From Enterococcus saigonensis (GTDB taxonomy: Bacteria; Bacillota; Bacilli; Lactobacillales; Enterococcaceae): a DNA stretch of 64,000 bases. A program made the position numbers and the translations under genes. Numbering within the stretch: the first letter of the stretch is position 1; each line of letters opens with the position of its first letter. This document shows, piece after piece, positions 1 through 7,329 of the stretch. The stretch is taken from positions 2,636,001 through 2,700,000 of the forward strand of contig NZ_AP022822.1 in assembly GCF_011397115.1 (NCBI RefSeq), read 5' to 3'. The notes under the pieces were generated by a model, which was not told the origin of the DNA, made no database searches, and saw nothing but the letters and a program-made list of their open reading frames with translations.

Positions 1-273
1 GTCAACTTCTAATAATGCACGAGAAATACCGTGGCGGATTGCGCCAGCTTGTCCAGCATAGCCCCCACCGTTTACGTTTACGATTACATCGTAAGCGCCA
101 GTTGTTTCAGTTACGCCAAATGGTTGGTTGATAACTAAACGTAGGTCAGCATGTGGGATATATTCTTCAACGTCTTTTTTATTGATAGTAATTTTACCAG
201 TACCTGGTACCAAACGTACGCGAGCTACTGCATTTTTACGACGGCCTGTGCCGCTATATTGAGCTTGTGCCAA
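1..273 (-). CDS. rpsI: 30S ribosomal protein S9, partial (C-terminus beyond window edge)
   Basis: Component of the 30S subunit whose C-terminal tail reaches the P-site tRNA. The visible 91 codons (family length about 130) match the S9 N-terminal two thirds, beginning AQAQYSGTGRRKNAVARVRL and including the Gly-rich stretch NVNGGGYAGQAGAIRHGISR. No ATG is available at the conserved start. The start is TTG at 273, preceded by the ribosome binding site GGAGGG at 281-286. It lies 15 bases after the end of rplM, so the two are clearly cotranscribed. The gene runs off the left edge of the window. Confidence 0.96.
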   Translation of the reverse strand, partial: MAQAQYSGTGRRKNAVARVRLVPGTGKITINKKDVEEYIPHADLRLVINQPFGVTETTGAYDVIVNVNGGGYAGQAGAIRHGISRALLEVD

Positions 274-288
274 TGAAATTCCCTCCTA

Positions 289-732
289 TTAAATTAAGTT
301 TGTGATGTCTAATACTTCTGGTTTTTGAGCTGCATGTGGATGTTCAGCGCCACCGTAAACGTGTAGCTTCATGCCTTGTGCGCGACCTAAAGTGTTTTTA
401 GGAAGCATACCTTTTACAGAAGTTTCGATCAAACGACGAGAATTTTTAGCACGCAATTCACCTGCTGAAATTTGTTTCAAGCCGCCAGGATGATTTGAAT
501 GACGGTAGTAAATTTTATCAGATGCTTTATTACCTGTTAATTTCACTTTGTCAGCGTTAATGACGATTACAAAATCACCTGTATCCACGTGGGGGGTGAA
601 AGTTGGTTTGTTTTTACCGCGTAAGATTGAAGCAACGACTGCTGAAAGGCGTCCCATAGGAACATCAGTAGCATCCACTACATACCATTTACGTTCTACT
701 TCGCCTGGTTTGGCCATATATGTTGTACGCAA
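289..732 (-). CDS. rplM: 50S ribosomal protein L13
   Basis: Early-assembling 50S protein. The 147-residue product starts RTTYMAKPGEVERKWYVVDA and ends AAQKPEVLDITNLI, both typical of Firmicute L13, and the length equals the family norm. The open frame continues to 846, but the conserved N-terminus begins at a TTG (732) with GGAGG seven bases upstream (rc of 741-745). The upstream codons instead form the leader hairpin, so I take the TTG start. It is first in the rplM-rpsI operon. Confidence 0.96.
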   Translation of the reverse strand: MRTTYMAKPGEVERKWYVVDATDVPMGRLSAVVASILRGKNKPTFTPHVDTGDFVIVINADKVKLTGNKASDKIYYRHSNHPGGLKQISAGELRAKNSRRLIETSVKGMLPKNTLGRAQGMKLHVYGGAEHPHAAQKPEVLDITNLI

Positions 733-761
733 GATTTTTTCCTCCAATTTCAATTTCGAAT

Positions 762-804
762 GTTTACAATCACTTGAGTTTCCGGGGCTCTTTGTGGGGT
801 AAAC
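762..804 (-). promoter_or_regulatory. L13-type ribosomal protein leader hairpin
   Basis: On the minus-strand transcript this stretch folds as GTTTAC / CAC / GAG, a loop, then CTC / GTG / GTAAAC, i.e. three short stems separated by internal loops, ending about 30 bases before the rplM start. Firmicute rplM genes are known to carry an L13 leader at this place where L13 is thought to bind its own mRNA. The pairing is visible; identity with the Rfam family is inference. Confidence 0.6.
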
Positions 805-817
805 AATACCATTTAAC

Positions 818-846
818 ATAATAACGGTAAAATCGCGCAAAGTCAA
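818..846 (-). promoter_or_regulatory. rplM-rpsI promoter
   Basis: Reading the minus strand, TTGACT (841-846) and TATTAT (818-823) are separated by 17 bases, a near-consensus housekeeping promoter just upstream of the L13 leader hairpin. Confidence 0.75.
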
Positions 847-1084
847 TCAAAAGTCGCGGCTTTTCAAAGTATTTTTAAACTTTATTTTTCTTCTACAGCT
901 TTTTTCTACTATTAATAATTTTTTTCCGATTCCACCCTTTTTTAACAATAGATTCTATTTTCTTCCATTCATCATTTTTTCAGAAAACGAATTTCATTTT
1001 TATTTTGAACACAAACCATTTATACAAAAAAAACTTATAAATCACTTTAAAATGCATATATTATACTTAATATATGTTTTTGTG

Positions 1085-1134
1085 TATAAATATTTATATT
1101 TCTGCTTGCTTTTTAATTTTCAATTTGATACGAT
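1085..1134 (+). promoter_or_regulatory. argG promoter region with a candidate ArgR-type palindrome
   Basis: A weak promoter is visible: TTGCTT (1106-1111), a 17-base spacer and TACGAT (1129-1134). Just upstream lies the perfect AT palindrome TATAAATATTTATA (1085-1098), and further up AATGCATATATTATACTT (1051-1068). Both resemble the AT-rich, TGCAT/TATA-type ARG boxes bound by ArgR/AhrC in lactic acid bacteria, but neither is a full consensus match. The rest of 847-1191 is AT-rich with nothing else recognisable. Confidence 0.35.
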
Positions 1135-1191
1135 AGCGTCAACACATTTTTACTCACATTAAAAAAGCACAACAGAAAGGGCGTATTTACT

Positions 1192-2406
1192 ATGAAAGAA
1201 AAGGTTGTATTGGCATATTCAGGAGGACTTGATACCTCGGTATCCATTAAGTGGCTAACCGATGAAGGATATGATGTTATTGCGTGTTGTTTAGATATTG
1301 GAGAAGGAAAAGATACGGCGTTTATTAAAGAAAAAGCATTACAAGTAGGTGCTATTGCCTCTTATGCTATCGACGCCAAAGACGAGTTCGCCCAAGAGTA
1401 TGCCTTGATTGCATTACAAGGTCACACGTTTTACGAACAGTCTTATCCTTTAGTATCAGCACTATCCCGACCGTTAATTGCGAAAAAATTAGTTGAACTC
1501 GCCCGATCAACTGGCGCTACAACGGTTGCACATGGTTGTACTGGTAAAGGAAATGACCAAGTGCGTTTTGAAGTTGCGATCAATTCTTTAGCGCCAGAAT
1601 TAAAAGTGATTGCACCTGTCCGTGAGTGGAAATGGTCTCGTGAAGAAGAAATTGCTTATGCTGCCCAAAATGGCGTACCGATTCCAGCAAATTTAGATAA
1701 TCCATATTCGATTGATCAAAACATTTGGGGTCGTGCCTGTGAGTGTGGCATTCTCGAAGATCCTTGGGCGACTCCGCCAGAAGGAGCTTACGAAATCACC
1801 GCTGCCATTGAAGACACCCCGGATACACCAGATATTTTAGAAATTACCTTTGAGCAAGGCGTGCCTGTTGCTTTAAATGGCGAAACGTATAATTTTGCCG
1901 ACATTATTATGGTATTAAATTTAATTGCCGGCAAACACGGTGTAGGGCGTATTGATCATGTGGAAAATCGTCTGGTTGGAATTAAATCTCGTGAAGTATA
2001 CGAATGTCCTGGCGCCGTGACGTTAATGAAGGCCCATAAGGAATTAGAAGACTTAACCTTTGTTCGTGAAGTAGCTCATTTTAAACCTTTGATTGAGCAA
2101 CAGTTAAGCAATATTATTTATAATGCATTGTGGTTCAATCCACTAACTGACGCTTTAATTGCTTTTCTAAAAGAAACGCAAAAATACGTTACTGGCGTTG
2201 TTCGTGTGAAGCTATTCAAAGGCAATGTTATTGTGGAAGGACGTAAATCTGAAAATAGTTTATACTCAGAAGATTTGGCAACGTACACCTCTGCTGACAC
2301 CTTTGATCAAGATGCAGCAGTTGGCTTCATTAAATTATGGGGCTTACCGAGCAAAGTACACGCTGAAGTTCAAACACAAATACAAGTAGAAAATTTGGTA
2401 AAATAA
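1192..2406 (+). CDS. argG: Argininosuccinate synthase
   Basis: Cytosolic enzyme that condenses citrulline and aspartate with ATP, the penultimate step of arginine synthesis. The 404-residue product has the ATP pyrophosphatase loop SGGLDTS at residues 10-16 and the family blocks AHGCTGKGNDQVRFE and REWKWSREEEI, and its length fits the family. The ATG follows the binding site AGAAAGG. It is followed 222 bases later by argH on the same strand, the usual argGH pairing. An arginine-responsive regulator is expected; candidate sites lie upstream. Confidence 0.97.
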   Translation: MKEKVVLAYSGGLDTSVSIKWLTDEGYDVIACCLDIGEGKDTAFIKEKALQVGAIASYAIDAKDEFAQEYALIALQGHTFYEQSYPLVSALSRPLIAKKLVELARSTGATTVAHGCTGKGNDQVRFEVAINSLAPELKVIAPVREWKWSREEEIAYAAQNGVPIPANLDNPYSIDQNIWGRACECGILEDPWATPPEGAYEITAAIEDTPDTPDILEITFEQGVPVALNGETYNFADIIMVLNLIAGKHGVGRIDHVENRLVGIKSREVYECPGAVTLMKAHKELEDLTFVREVAHFKPLIEQQLSNIIYNALWFNPLTDALIAFLKETQKYVTGVVRVKLFKGNVIVEGRKSENSLYSEDLATYTSADTFDQDAAVGFIKLWGLPSKVHAEVQTQIQVENLVK

Positions 2407-2454
2407 AGACAAACAGGATATTTATTTTACTGATAATCAACTTTAAAACAATTG

Positions 2455-2598
2455 GCTGTGCCATAAGTTAAGTCATGCGACAAACTCTAAAATCTGCTCT
2501 TCTTAAAAAAGAAGAGCAGATTGATTTAAAACCAGTTAGTTTCATTTTGAAACGTGACTGGTTTTATCACAGAGTTCACTCACAACTTATGTCACAGC
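2455..2598. repeat. Nested palindromic element between argG and argH
   Basis: A 144-base three-part inverted-repeat structure. The outer arms are 2455-2469 (GCTGTGCCATAAGTT) and 2584-2598, which match at 14 of 15 positions when reversed. Inside are a perfect 14-bp hairpin with a 4-base loop (2491-2504 with 2509-2522, core CTGCTCTTCTT) and a second hairpin (AAACCAGT 2529-2536 with ACTGGTTT 2557-2564, extended by GTTTC/GAAAC). In RNA it would form a cloverleaf. No convincing target duplication is visible. It may be a MITE-like repeat or an RNA processing signal. Confidence 0.7.
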
Positions 2599-2628
2599 TT
2601 ATTTAACTAACAAATGAGGGGAAGAAAA

Positions 2629-4020
2629 ATGGCAAAATTATGGGGCGGCCGTTTTGACGGTCAAAATGAAGCATGGATTGACGCGTTTGGCGCATCAATT
2701 TTATTTGATCAAAAAATGGCAGCACAAGATATTAAGGGAAGTTTGGCCCACGTTAAAATGTTAGCTCACACTGGGATTATTCCCCGTGAAGAAGCAGAGC
2801 AAATTAGTGCGGGCTTAGAAAAATTGCAGACTAAATTAACCGCAGGTGAATTAGAATTCACCGTTGAAAACGAAGATGTCCACATGAACATAGAATCTTA
2901 TTTAACCGCCGAAATCGGAACAGTTGCCGGTAAGCTTCACACTGCTCGCAGTCGTAACGACCAAGTGGCAACAGATATGCATTTGTATTTAAAAGAGGTT
3001 GTCAACCAATTAATTTTAAAAATCCAACATTTTCGTAATGTTTTAGTAGAAAAAGCTGCTGAAAATGTGCATACGATAATGCCCGGCTATACGCATTTGC
3101 AACATGCACAACCCATTTCTTTTGCCCATCACCTGCTAGCTTATTATGAGATGCTGACCCGGGATCAAACACGTTTTACTGAAAATTTGCAGCGAATTGA
3201 TGTCCTGCCTTTAGGAAGTGCAGCGCTTGCGGGTACGACATTTCCAATTGATCGCTTCTTTGTTGCTAATGAACTGGATTTTGGCACTATTTATGCCAAT
3301 AGTTTGGATGCCGTTAGTGATCGTGATTTTATTTTGGAATTTTTAAGCAACAGCGCCATTATGATGATGCATCTCTCCCGCTTTTGCGAAGAGCTAATTT
3401 TGTGGTGTTCTCATGAATTTTCTTTTGTAGAATTAACCGACAGCTTTTCTACCGGCAGCTCGATTATGCCGCAAAAGAAAAATCCTGATATGGCGGAGTT
3501 GATTCGTGGTAAAACAGGTCGCGTTTATGGAAATTTATTTGGCCTTTTGACTGTGATGAAAGGCTTGCCCCTTGCTTACAATAAGGATTTTCAAGAGGAT
3601 AAAGAAGGTATGTTTGATACCGCAGAAACAATTCTGACAAGCCTGGATATTATGGCGGGCATGATTGATACGATGAAAGTCAACAAAGAAACTATGGCTC
3701 AATCCACTGAATCTGATTTTTCCAATGCAACGGAGCTGGCTGACTACTTAGCCAGCCATGGTGTAACCTTCCGTGAAGCTCATGAAATTGTCGGCAAGTT
3801 AGTCTTGTCTTGTATTCAACGGGGCATTTACCTGCAAGATGTGCCACTAGCAGAGTATCAAAAAATTAAATCCGTTATTGGATCAGACATTTATGAAAAA
3901 CTGTCTTCTTACAATGCTGTTAAAAATCGGCATTCCTATGGCGGAACTGGTTTTGATCAAGTGGAATTTCAAATCAAAGCTGCCCAAAGTCAATTACAAA
4001 AAGAAAAAGCTGCCAATTAG
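2629..4020 (+). CDS. argH: Argininosuccinate lyase
   Basis: Cleaves argininosuccinate to arginine and fumarate, the last step of the pathway; acts as a tetramer in the cytosol. The product is 463 residues with the fumarase/lyase signature GSSIMPQKKNP at 276-286, and TARSRNDQVATD and PGYTHLQHAQP upstream, as expected for the family. The open frame begins at 2614, but that ATG lies in the binding site (GAGGGGA); the conserved N-terminus MAKLWGGRF starts at 2629. It forms an operon with argG. Confidence 0.97.
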   Translation: MAKLWGGRFDGQNEAWIDAFGASILFDQKMAAQDIKGSLAHVKMLAHTGIIPREEAEQISAGLEKLQTKLTAGELEFTVENEDVHMNIESYLTAEIGTVAGKLHTARSRNDQVATDMHLYLKEVVNQLILKIQHFRNVLVEKAAENVHTIMPGYTHLQHAQPISFAHHLLAYYEMLTRDQTRFTENLQRIDVLPLGSAALAGTTFPIDRFFVANELDFGTIYANSLDAVSDRDFILEFLSNSAIMMMHLSRFCEELILWCSHEFSFVELTDSFSTGSSIMPQKKNPDMAELIRGKTGRVYGNLFGLLTVMKGLPLAYNKDFQEDKEGMFDTAETILTSLDIMAGMIDTMKVNKETMAQSTESDFSNATELADYLASHGVTFREAHEIVGKLVLSCIQRGIYLQDVPLAEYQKIKSVIGSDIYEKLSSYNAVKNRHSYGGTGFDQVEFQIKAAQSQLQKEKAAN

Positions 4021-4076
4021 ATGACAGTACAAACTGTATAACATAGCCTCAAAATTTGAGTTTTAAAAAGATAATC

Positions 4077-4197
4077 AAAAATACCTGTATTATTATAGAA
4101 GAAAACTTTTCGTCTTTTCCTTTATGACTAAAAGTCGCCGTCGCATTCTTAGAATTGCAAGATTTACGGCTGAACTTCTTAATACAGGTATTTTTTT
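4077..4197 (+). terminator. Long composite hairpin/terminator after argH
   Basis: A perfect 16-bp inverted repeat (AAAAATACCTGTATTA 4077-4092 with its complement at 4180-4195) ends in seven T, so it can act as a terminator for argGH. The arms enclose about 87 bases with further pairings: AGAAG/CTTCT, GCCGT/ACGGC, GACTAAAAGTC, and the near-palindrome GCATTCTTAGAATTGC. That is much larger than the simple terminators elsewhere here. The remainder of the 4021-4463 spacer holds only AT-rich sequence and a short CGCCACATTGGCG hairpin; I see no clear sigma promoter. Confidence 0.65.
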
Positions 4198-4463
4198 ATG
4201 GGAAAATATCTAAATTTATATCACTTCCTTAAAGAGGTCAAAGTAAGGAAAGTACCTGAACCTAACGCCACATTGGCGCAACAAATCAATTTTTTTCGCT
4301 GTGGTAAGTCGTAATTTTTAGAATTTCATTGAAATAAGCAAATACATATTTTTTAAGTGAGGAATTTCCTGTCTTGCATTTGTAGTATAAGTGAAATTAC
4401 GAAATACAAAAAACGAACAAACTCGTTTTAATCCGCAACTTATCTTAACAAGGTGGTGAAGAA

Positions 4464-5033
4464 ATGGAAGAAATTGAAAATCCCCTCTTTTATCGCAGAA
4501 TAAAAAAACGGGATGAAGCAGCTTTTAATAGGTTGATTGACGCTTATAGTAAATTATTGTGGGCCGTGGCGAGCCGCAGTGGCGCCACAAATAGTATGGA
4601 TTTAGAAGAAGTGATTAGCGATGTCTTCTTACGTCTGTGGGAACAGCCGGAAAAATTTGATGAAAAAAAAGGGAGTCTAAAAACGTATTTGTGTATCATG
4701 ACAGAAAGCATGGCAAAAAATAAAATGCAGCAAGTTCGGCGACGTCAACATGAAACGCTAGTAGATACGGAAGAAAGCTCAGCAAATTTAGTTAGCAATG
4801 AACTGGAAGAAAAAGCTGCTTGGCAAGAAATTTATACCTTAATTATGACTTTTGATGAGCCAACGCGTCAAATTTTACTTTGGCGGATTTTTTACGAACT
4901 GACACCACAAGAAATTGCCAAACGCTCTGGATTGCCGACAAAAGAAATTGACAATCGGCTGTATCGAGGGCGAAAGAAATTACGTAGTTTGGTAGAACGC
5001 AATTCCTTTTTTAGAGAGGTGGAAAACACATGA
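4464..5033 (+). CDS. RNA polymerase sigma-70 family factor, ECF type
   Basis: A 189-residue factor with sigma region 2 (about 20-90, including LEEVISDVFLRLWEQPEKFD and the helix around KKGSLKTYLCIMTESMAKNK) and sigma region 4 (about 130-178, ending TPQEIAKRSGLPTKEIDNRL then YRGRKKLR). It lacks regions 1 and 3, as in ECF factors. The ATG follows AAGGTGGTG. It overlaps the next gene by 4 bases (ATGA), so the two are translationally coupled. The partner is a membrane protein of the expected anti-sigma design, suggesting an envelope-stress role; regulon unknown. Confidence 0.88.
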   Translation: MEEIENPLFYRRIKKRDEAAFNRLIDAYSKLLWAVASRSGATNSMDLEEVISDVFLRLWEQPEKFDEKKGSLKTYLCIMTESMAKNKMQQVRRRQHETLVDTEESSANLVSNELEEKAAWQEIYTLIMTFDEPTRQILLWRIFYELTPQEIAKRSGLPTKEIDNRLYRGRKKLRSLVERNSFFREVENT

Positions 5034-6397
5034 AAAAACATCCTTTAGAATACTTAAATGAAACGCAGCTAGACGAATTGTTAAACTACAATGCACAACC
5101 TTTTGATAACGAAAATAAAAATAATATTCACCAAAAATTTGCTGCAAAAAAAATAGGCGTACAAAAAAGAAACAAGCGCCGCAAACGCTGGTTAGTCAGC
5201 GTTGCTACTGCTTCTTTTGCTTTATTATTAGTCGGCTTTACTTTTCGTGACGACCTATCTTTAGCGTATAAAAAACGCTTTGGCAACGAGACCGAATTAC
5301 TCTTACTAAATTCAGATAAATTAAGTCAAACAGTTACCGATCAAGGATTAGAATTAAAGGCAGTTGCATCTTTTAAAGATGGGAGTAATCAATACCTTGT
5401 CAGCCAATTAACGGATTTAACCGGTGAACGTTTGGATAAAGATACTATAATTGATCGGTGGGAAATGTTCGGTGGCGGGAACACCCAAATGACCCATTAT
5501 GATGCCAGCACAAAAACGGCGACTTTGTTAACTAGTGCAATTGGCGCTACTGATACCCCTCGTTCAGGTTTTCAATTGACAGCCTTTGTCAGTGGTAAAA
5601 AAGACTTTACGACAACTTATCATCCAGATTGGCAAAAGTTACTTCAATCTAAAAAAAACTGGATTGATTTAACCAACCAAAAAGCACAAGGGGGCGGACT
5701 AAACGAAGAAGTAGCTAAAAATTACGGTATAAATTGGAATGAACTAATAAAAACCGGCCTTAAGCCGTTACAAGCAAATGCCAAATTAGATCATTCTTTT
5801 ACAATTTCAAATATTGCCTATCGCGACGATTTATTACACTTGCAACTAAAAATACCAAATACACCAAAAATGGCAGCAATTTTTCCTTATCTTGTAATAA
5901 ACAATAAAAAAATTGCTTCCTTCGCAGATTTTAGTGTCGATTACGGTACCCATAACAATAAAACGGGGCGCCCAGATTATCAAGAGTACATTTTTCCTGT
6001 CAAAAAAGCTGATTTAATGCAGGCAAAACTGGTTTTAGACGGCTGGCAATGGAAAACTTACCAAGAAGGAGATTGGACTATCCAATTGAAAAAAACCAAA
6101 GAACTGCCTTTAACAAAATTACCGCCTCAAATTATCAAAAATCAACAAGAGAAGGTGAAATTGGATAATATCAAACTTTCTCCTATTGCACTTGATTTTA
6201 GTTACAGCGGGAAGTTAAATGGCACTAAAATTACGTTAAATTATCAAGATGGCACCAAATTTACGACAACTATTGAATATGCCGACCAACGAGATAACCA
6301 TAAATCTGAAAATTATCGCTATGAATTCGGTCTAAAAGATAACAAAGAAATTAAAAGTATCACCTTTAACCAGCAAGAATTAAAATTGACACACTAA
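5030..6397 (+). CDS. Membrane-anchored anti-sigma-like protein (DUF4179-like)
   Basis: A 455-residue protein with a cytosolic N-terminal stretch (about 1-55, rich in K/R/N), one membrane helix (about 56-73, VSVATASFALLLVGFTF) and a large extracytoplasmic part. The region after the helix, RDDLSLAYKKRFGNETELLL, resembles the DUF4179 proteins encoded beside ECF sigma factors. The 4-base overlap with the sigma gene supports a role in holding that factor at the membrane until a signal is sensed outside. The sensing domain resembles nothing I recognise. The family call is by resemblance, not a search. Confidence 0.6.
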   Translation: MKKHPLEYLNETQLDELLNYNAQPFDNENKNNIHQKFAAKKIGVQKRNKRRKRWLVSVATASFALLLVGFTFRDDLSLAYKKRFGNETELLLLNSDKLSQTVTDQGLELKAVASFKDGSNQYLVSQLTDLTGERLDKDTIIDRWEMFGGGNTQMTHYDASTKTATLLTSAIGATDTPRSGFQLTAFVSGKKDFTTTYHPDWQKLLQSKKNWIDLTNQKAQGGGLNEEVAKNYGINWNELIKTGLKPLQANAKLDHSFTISNIAYRDDLLHLQLKIPNTPKMAAIFPYLVINNKKIASFADFSVDYGTHNNKTGRPDYQEYIFPVKKADLMQAKLVLDGWQWKTYQEGDWTIQLKKTKELPLTKLPPQIIKNQQEKVKLDNIKLSPIALDFSYSGKLNGTKITLNYQDGTKFTTTIEYADQRDNHKSENYRYEFGLKDNKEIKSITFNQQELKLTH

Positions 6398-6477
6398 ATA
6401 AATGGATGCTTTCTCCTTTTATAATTTAAAATTAAAGCAACAATATTTCTTTTAACTGTCTCTTAAAAAGTATGCCC

Positions 6478-6513
6478 AAGGCTGTGGCAAGGTTTATGCC
6501 ACAGCCTTTTTTT
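6478..6513 (+). terminator. Terminator after the sigma/anti-sigma operon
   Basis: The inverted repeat AAGGCTGTGGCA / TGCCACAGCCTT with an 8-base loop, followed by a T run to 6513. Confidence 0.85.
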
Positions 6514-6535
6514 GTGAAAGTTAACGATAAGAATT

Positions 6536-7288
6536 TTACTGAAATTCTGTCATCTCTGAGCGAAAACGCAACGGTAAATGATTTTGTTGGGCGACTGGAT
6601 TCATTCGTTCTTTGATCGTTACCCCTTCTAAAAAAGCCCGCCACTGTGTACCTACTATATCATTGCCTGGTAAGAATTTATCTTTTGGCAAGGTAATATT
6701 CTCCAATAGTTGATAACTCCCATTTTCTATCCAGGCTAACAGTTGATGAGTTTCATCATAAATCATAACTTTTTCTCTAGGATAACGTTTAGCAAAATGC
6801 GGACAAATATACGGCAGTGAATAATGTTTGGGGACAATTTTGGCAAACAACACATCTTCTACATATTCAAATCGGACAAAGCCTTTGTACTGATGTGCCT
6901 CGCCATATAAAGCGCGAATCGCCGTATCCAACGCTAAAATTTCTGGTTTTCCAATAAAATTCTGCAAATTGTCTTTGGTATCAAGAGCAATATGTAACGC
7001 ATGAAGTAAATAAGTCTCTTTATTTTCTAGGCATGTATTAAAGCCATCATGAAAAAAAACGTAATTATTCGGTGTCAAAACTTCTCGCAAACGCTGGTCA
7101 ATCTTTTCCGCTTTTTTCTTATCGGTTTTAATCCATTCTGGTGGAAATAAATTATTTTCTGTTGTAACAGGATTTAATACGACGGCCGGAAATTGATGGC
7201 GGCGAAATGACAGGTCAATGATGGTATAAAAGCCCGCCAGTGTCCCGTCGTATTCCAAAATGTCGATGGTTTCTTTCATCCACACCAT
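6536..7288 (-). CDS. TIGR03915/DUF4130-type protein paired with a radical SAM enzyme
   Basis: A 250-residue cytosolic protein. The N-terminal part (DILEYDGTLAGFYTIIDLSF) and the C-terminal block (KIVPKHYSLPYICPHFAKRY, ERMNPVAQQNHLPLRFRSEM) match my memory of the SAM/DNA-repair-associated DUF4130 family, which almost always sits beside the radical SAM gene found here 42 bases upstream. The C-terminal half recalls uracil-DNA-glycosylase-like proteins, but that is inference. The start at 7288 has AAGGGA six bases upstream. The actual reaction is unknown. Confidence 0.75.
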   Translation of the reverse strand: MVWMKETIDILEYDGTLAGFYTIIDLSFRRHQFPAVVLNPVTTENNLFPPEWIKTDKKKAEKIDQRLREVLTPNNYVFFHDGFNTCLENKETYLLHALHIALDTKDNLQNFIGKPEILALDTAIRALYGEAHQYKGFVRFEYVEDVLFAKIVPKHYSLPYICPHFAKRYPREKVMIYDETHQLLAWIENGSYQLLENITLPKDKFLPGNDIVGTQWRAFLEGVTIKERMNPVAQQNHLPLRFRSEMTEFQ

Positions 7289-7329
7289 CGCAGTTCCCTT
7301 CTTTCTTATTCTTTCTTAGTAATGGACAG

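Noticed and set aside
548..802. Open frame on the plus strand over rplM
   Set aside because: It is the shadow of rplM on the other strand; no binding site and no recognisable product.
733..846. 38 additional N-terminal codons for rplM
   Set aside because: The conserved L13 start is at TTG 732 and the extra codons coincide with the promoter and leader hairpin.
2491..2522. Simple terminator of argG
   Set aside because: The perfect hairpin is not followed by a T run and argH lies downstream in the same direction, so I list it as part of a larger palindromic element.
2455..2598. Insertion sequence remnant
   Set aside because: The arms look like terminal inverted repeats, but there is no transposase fragment and no clear target duplication.
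6432..6644. 70-residue frame overlapping the end of the DUF4130 gene
   Set aside because: It covers the terminator of the neighbouring operon and has low-complexity content and no homology that I recognise.
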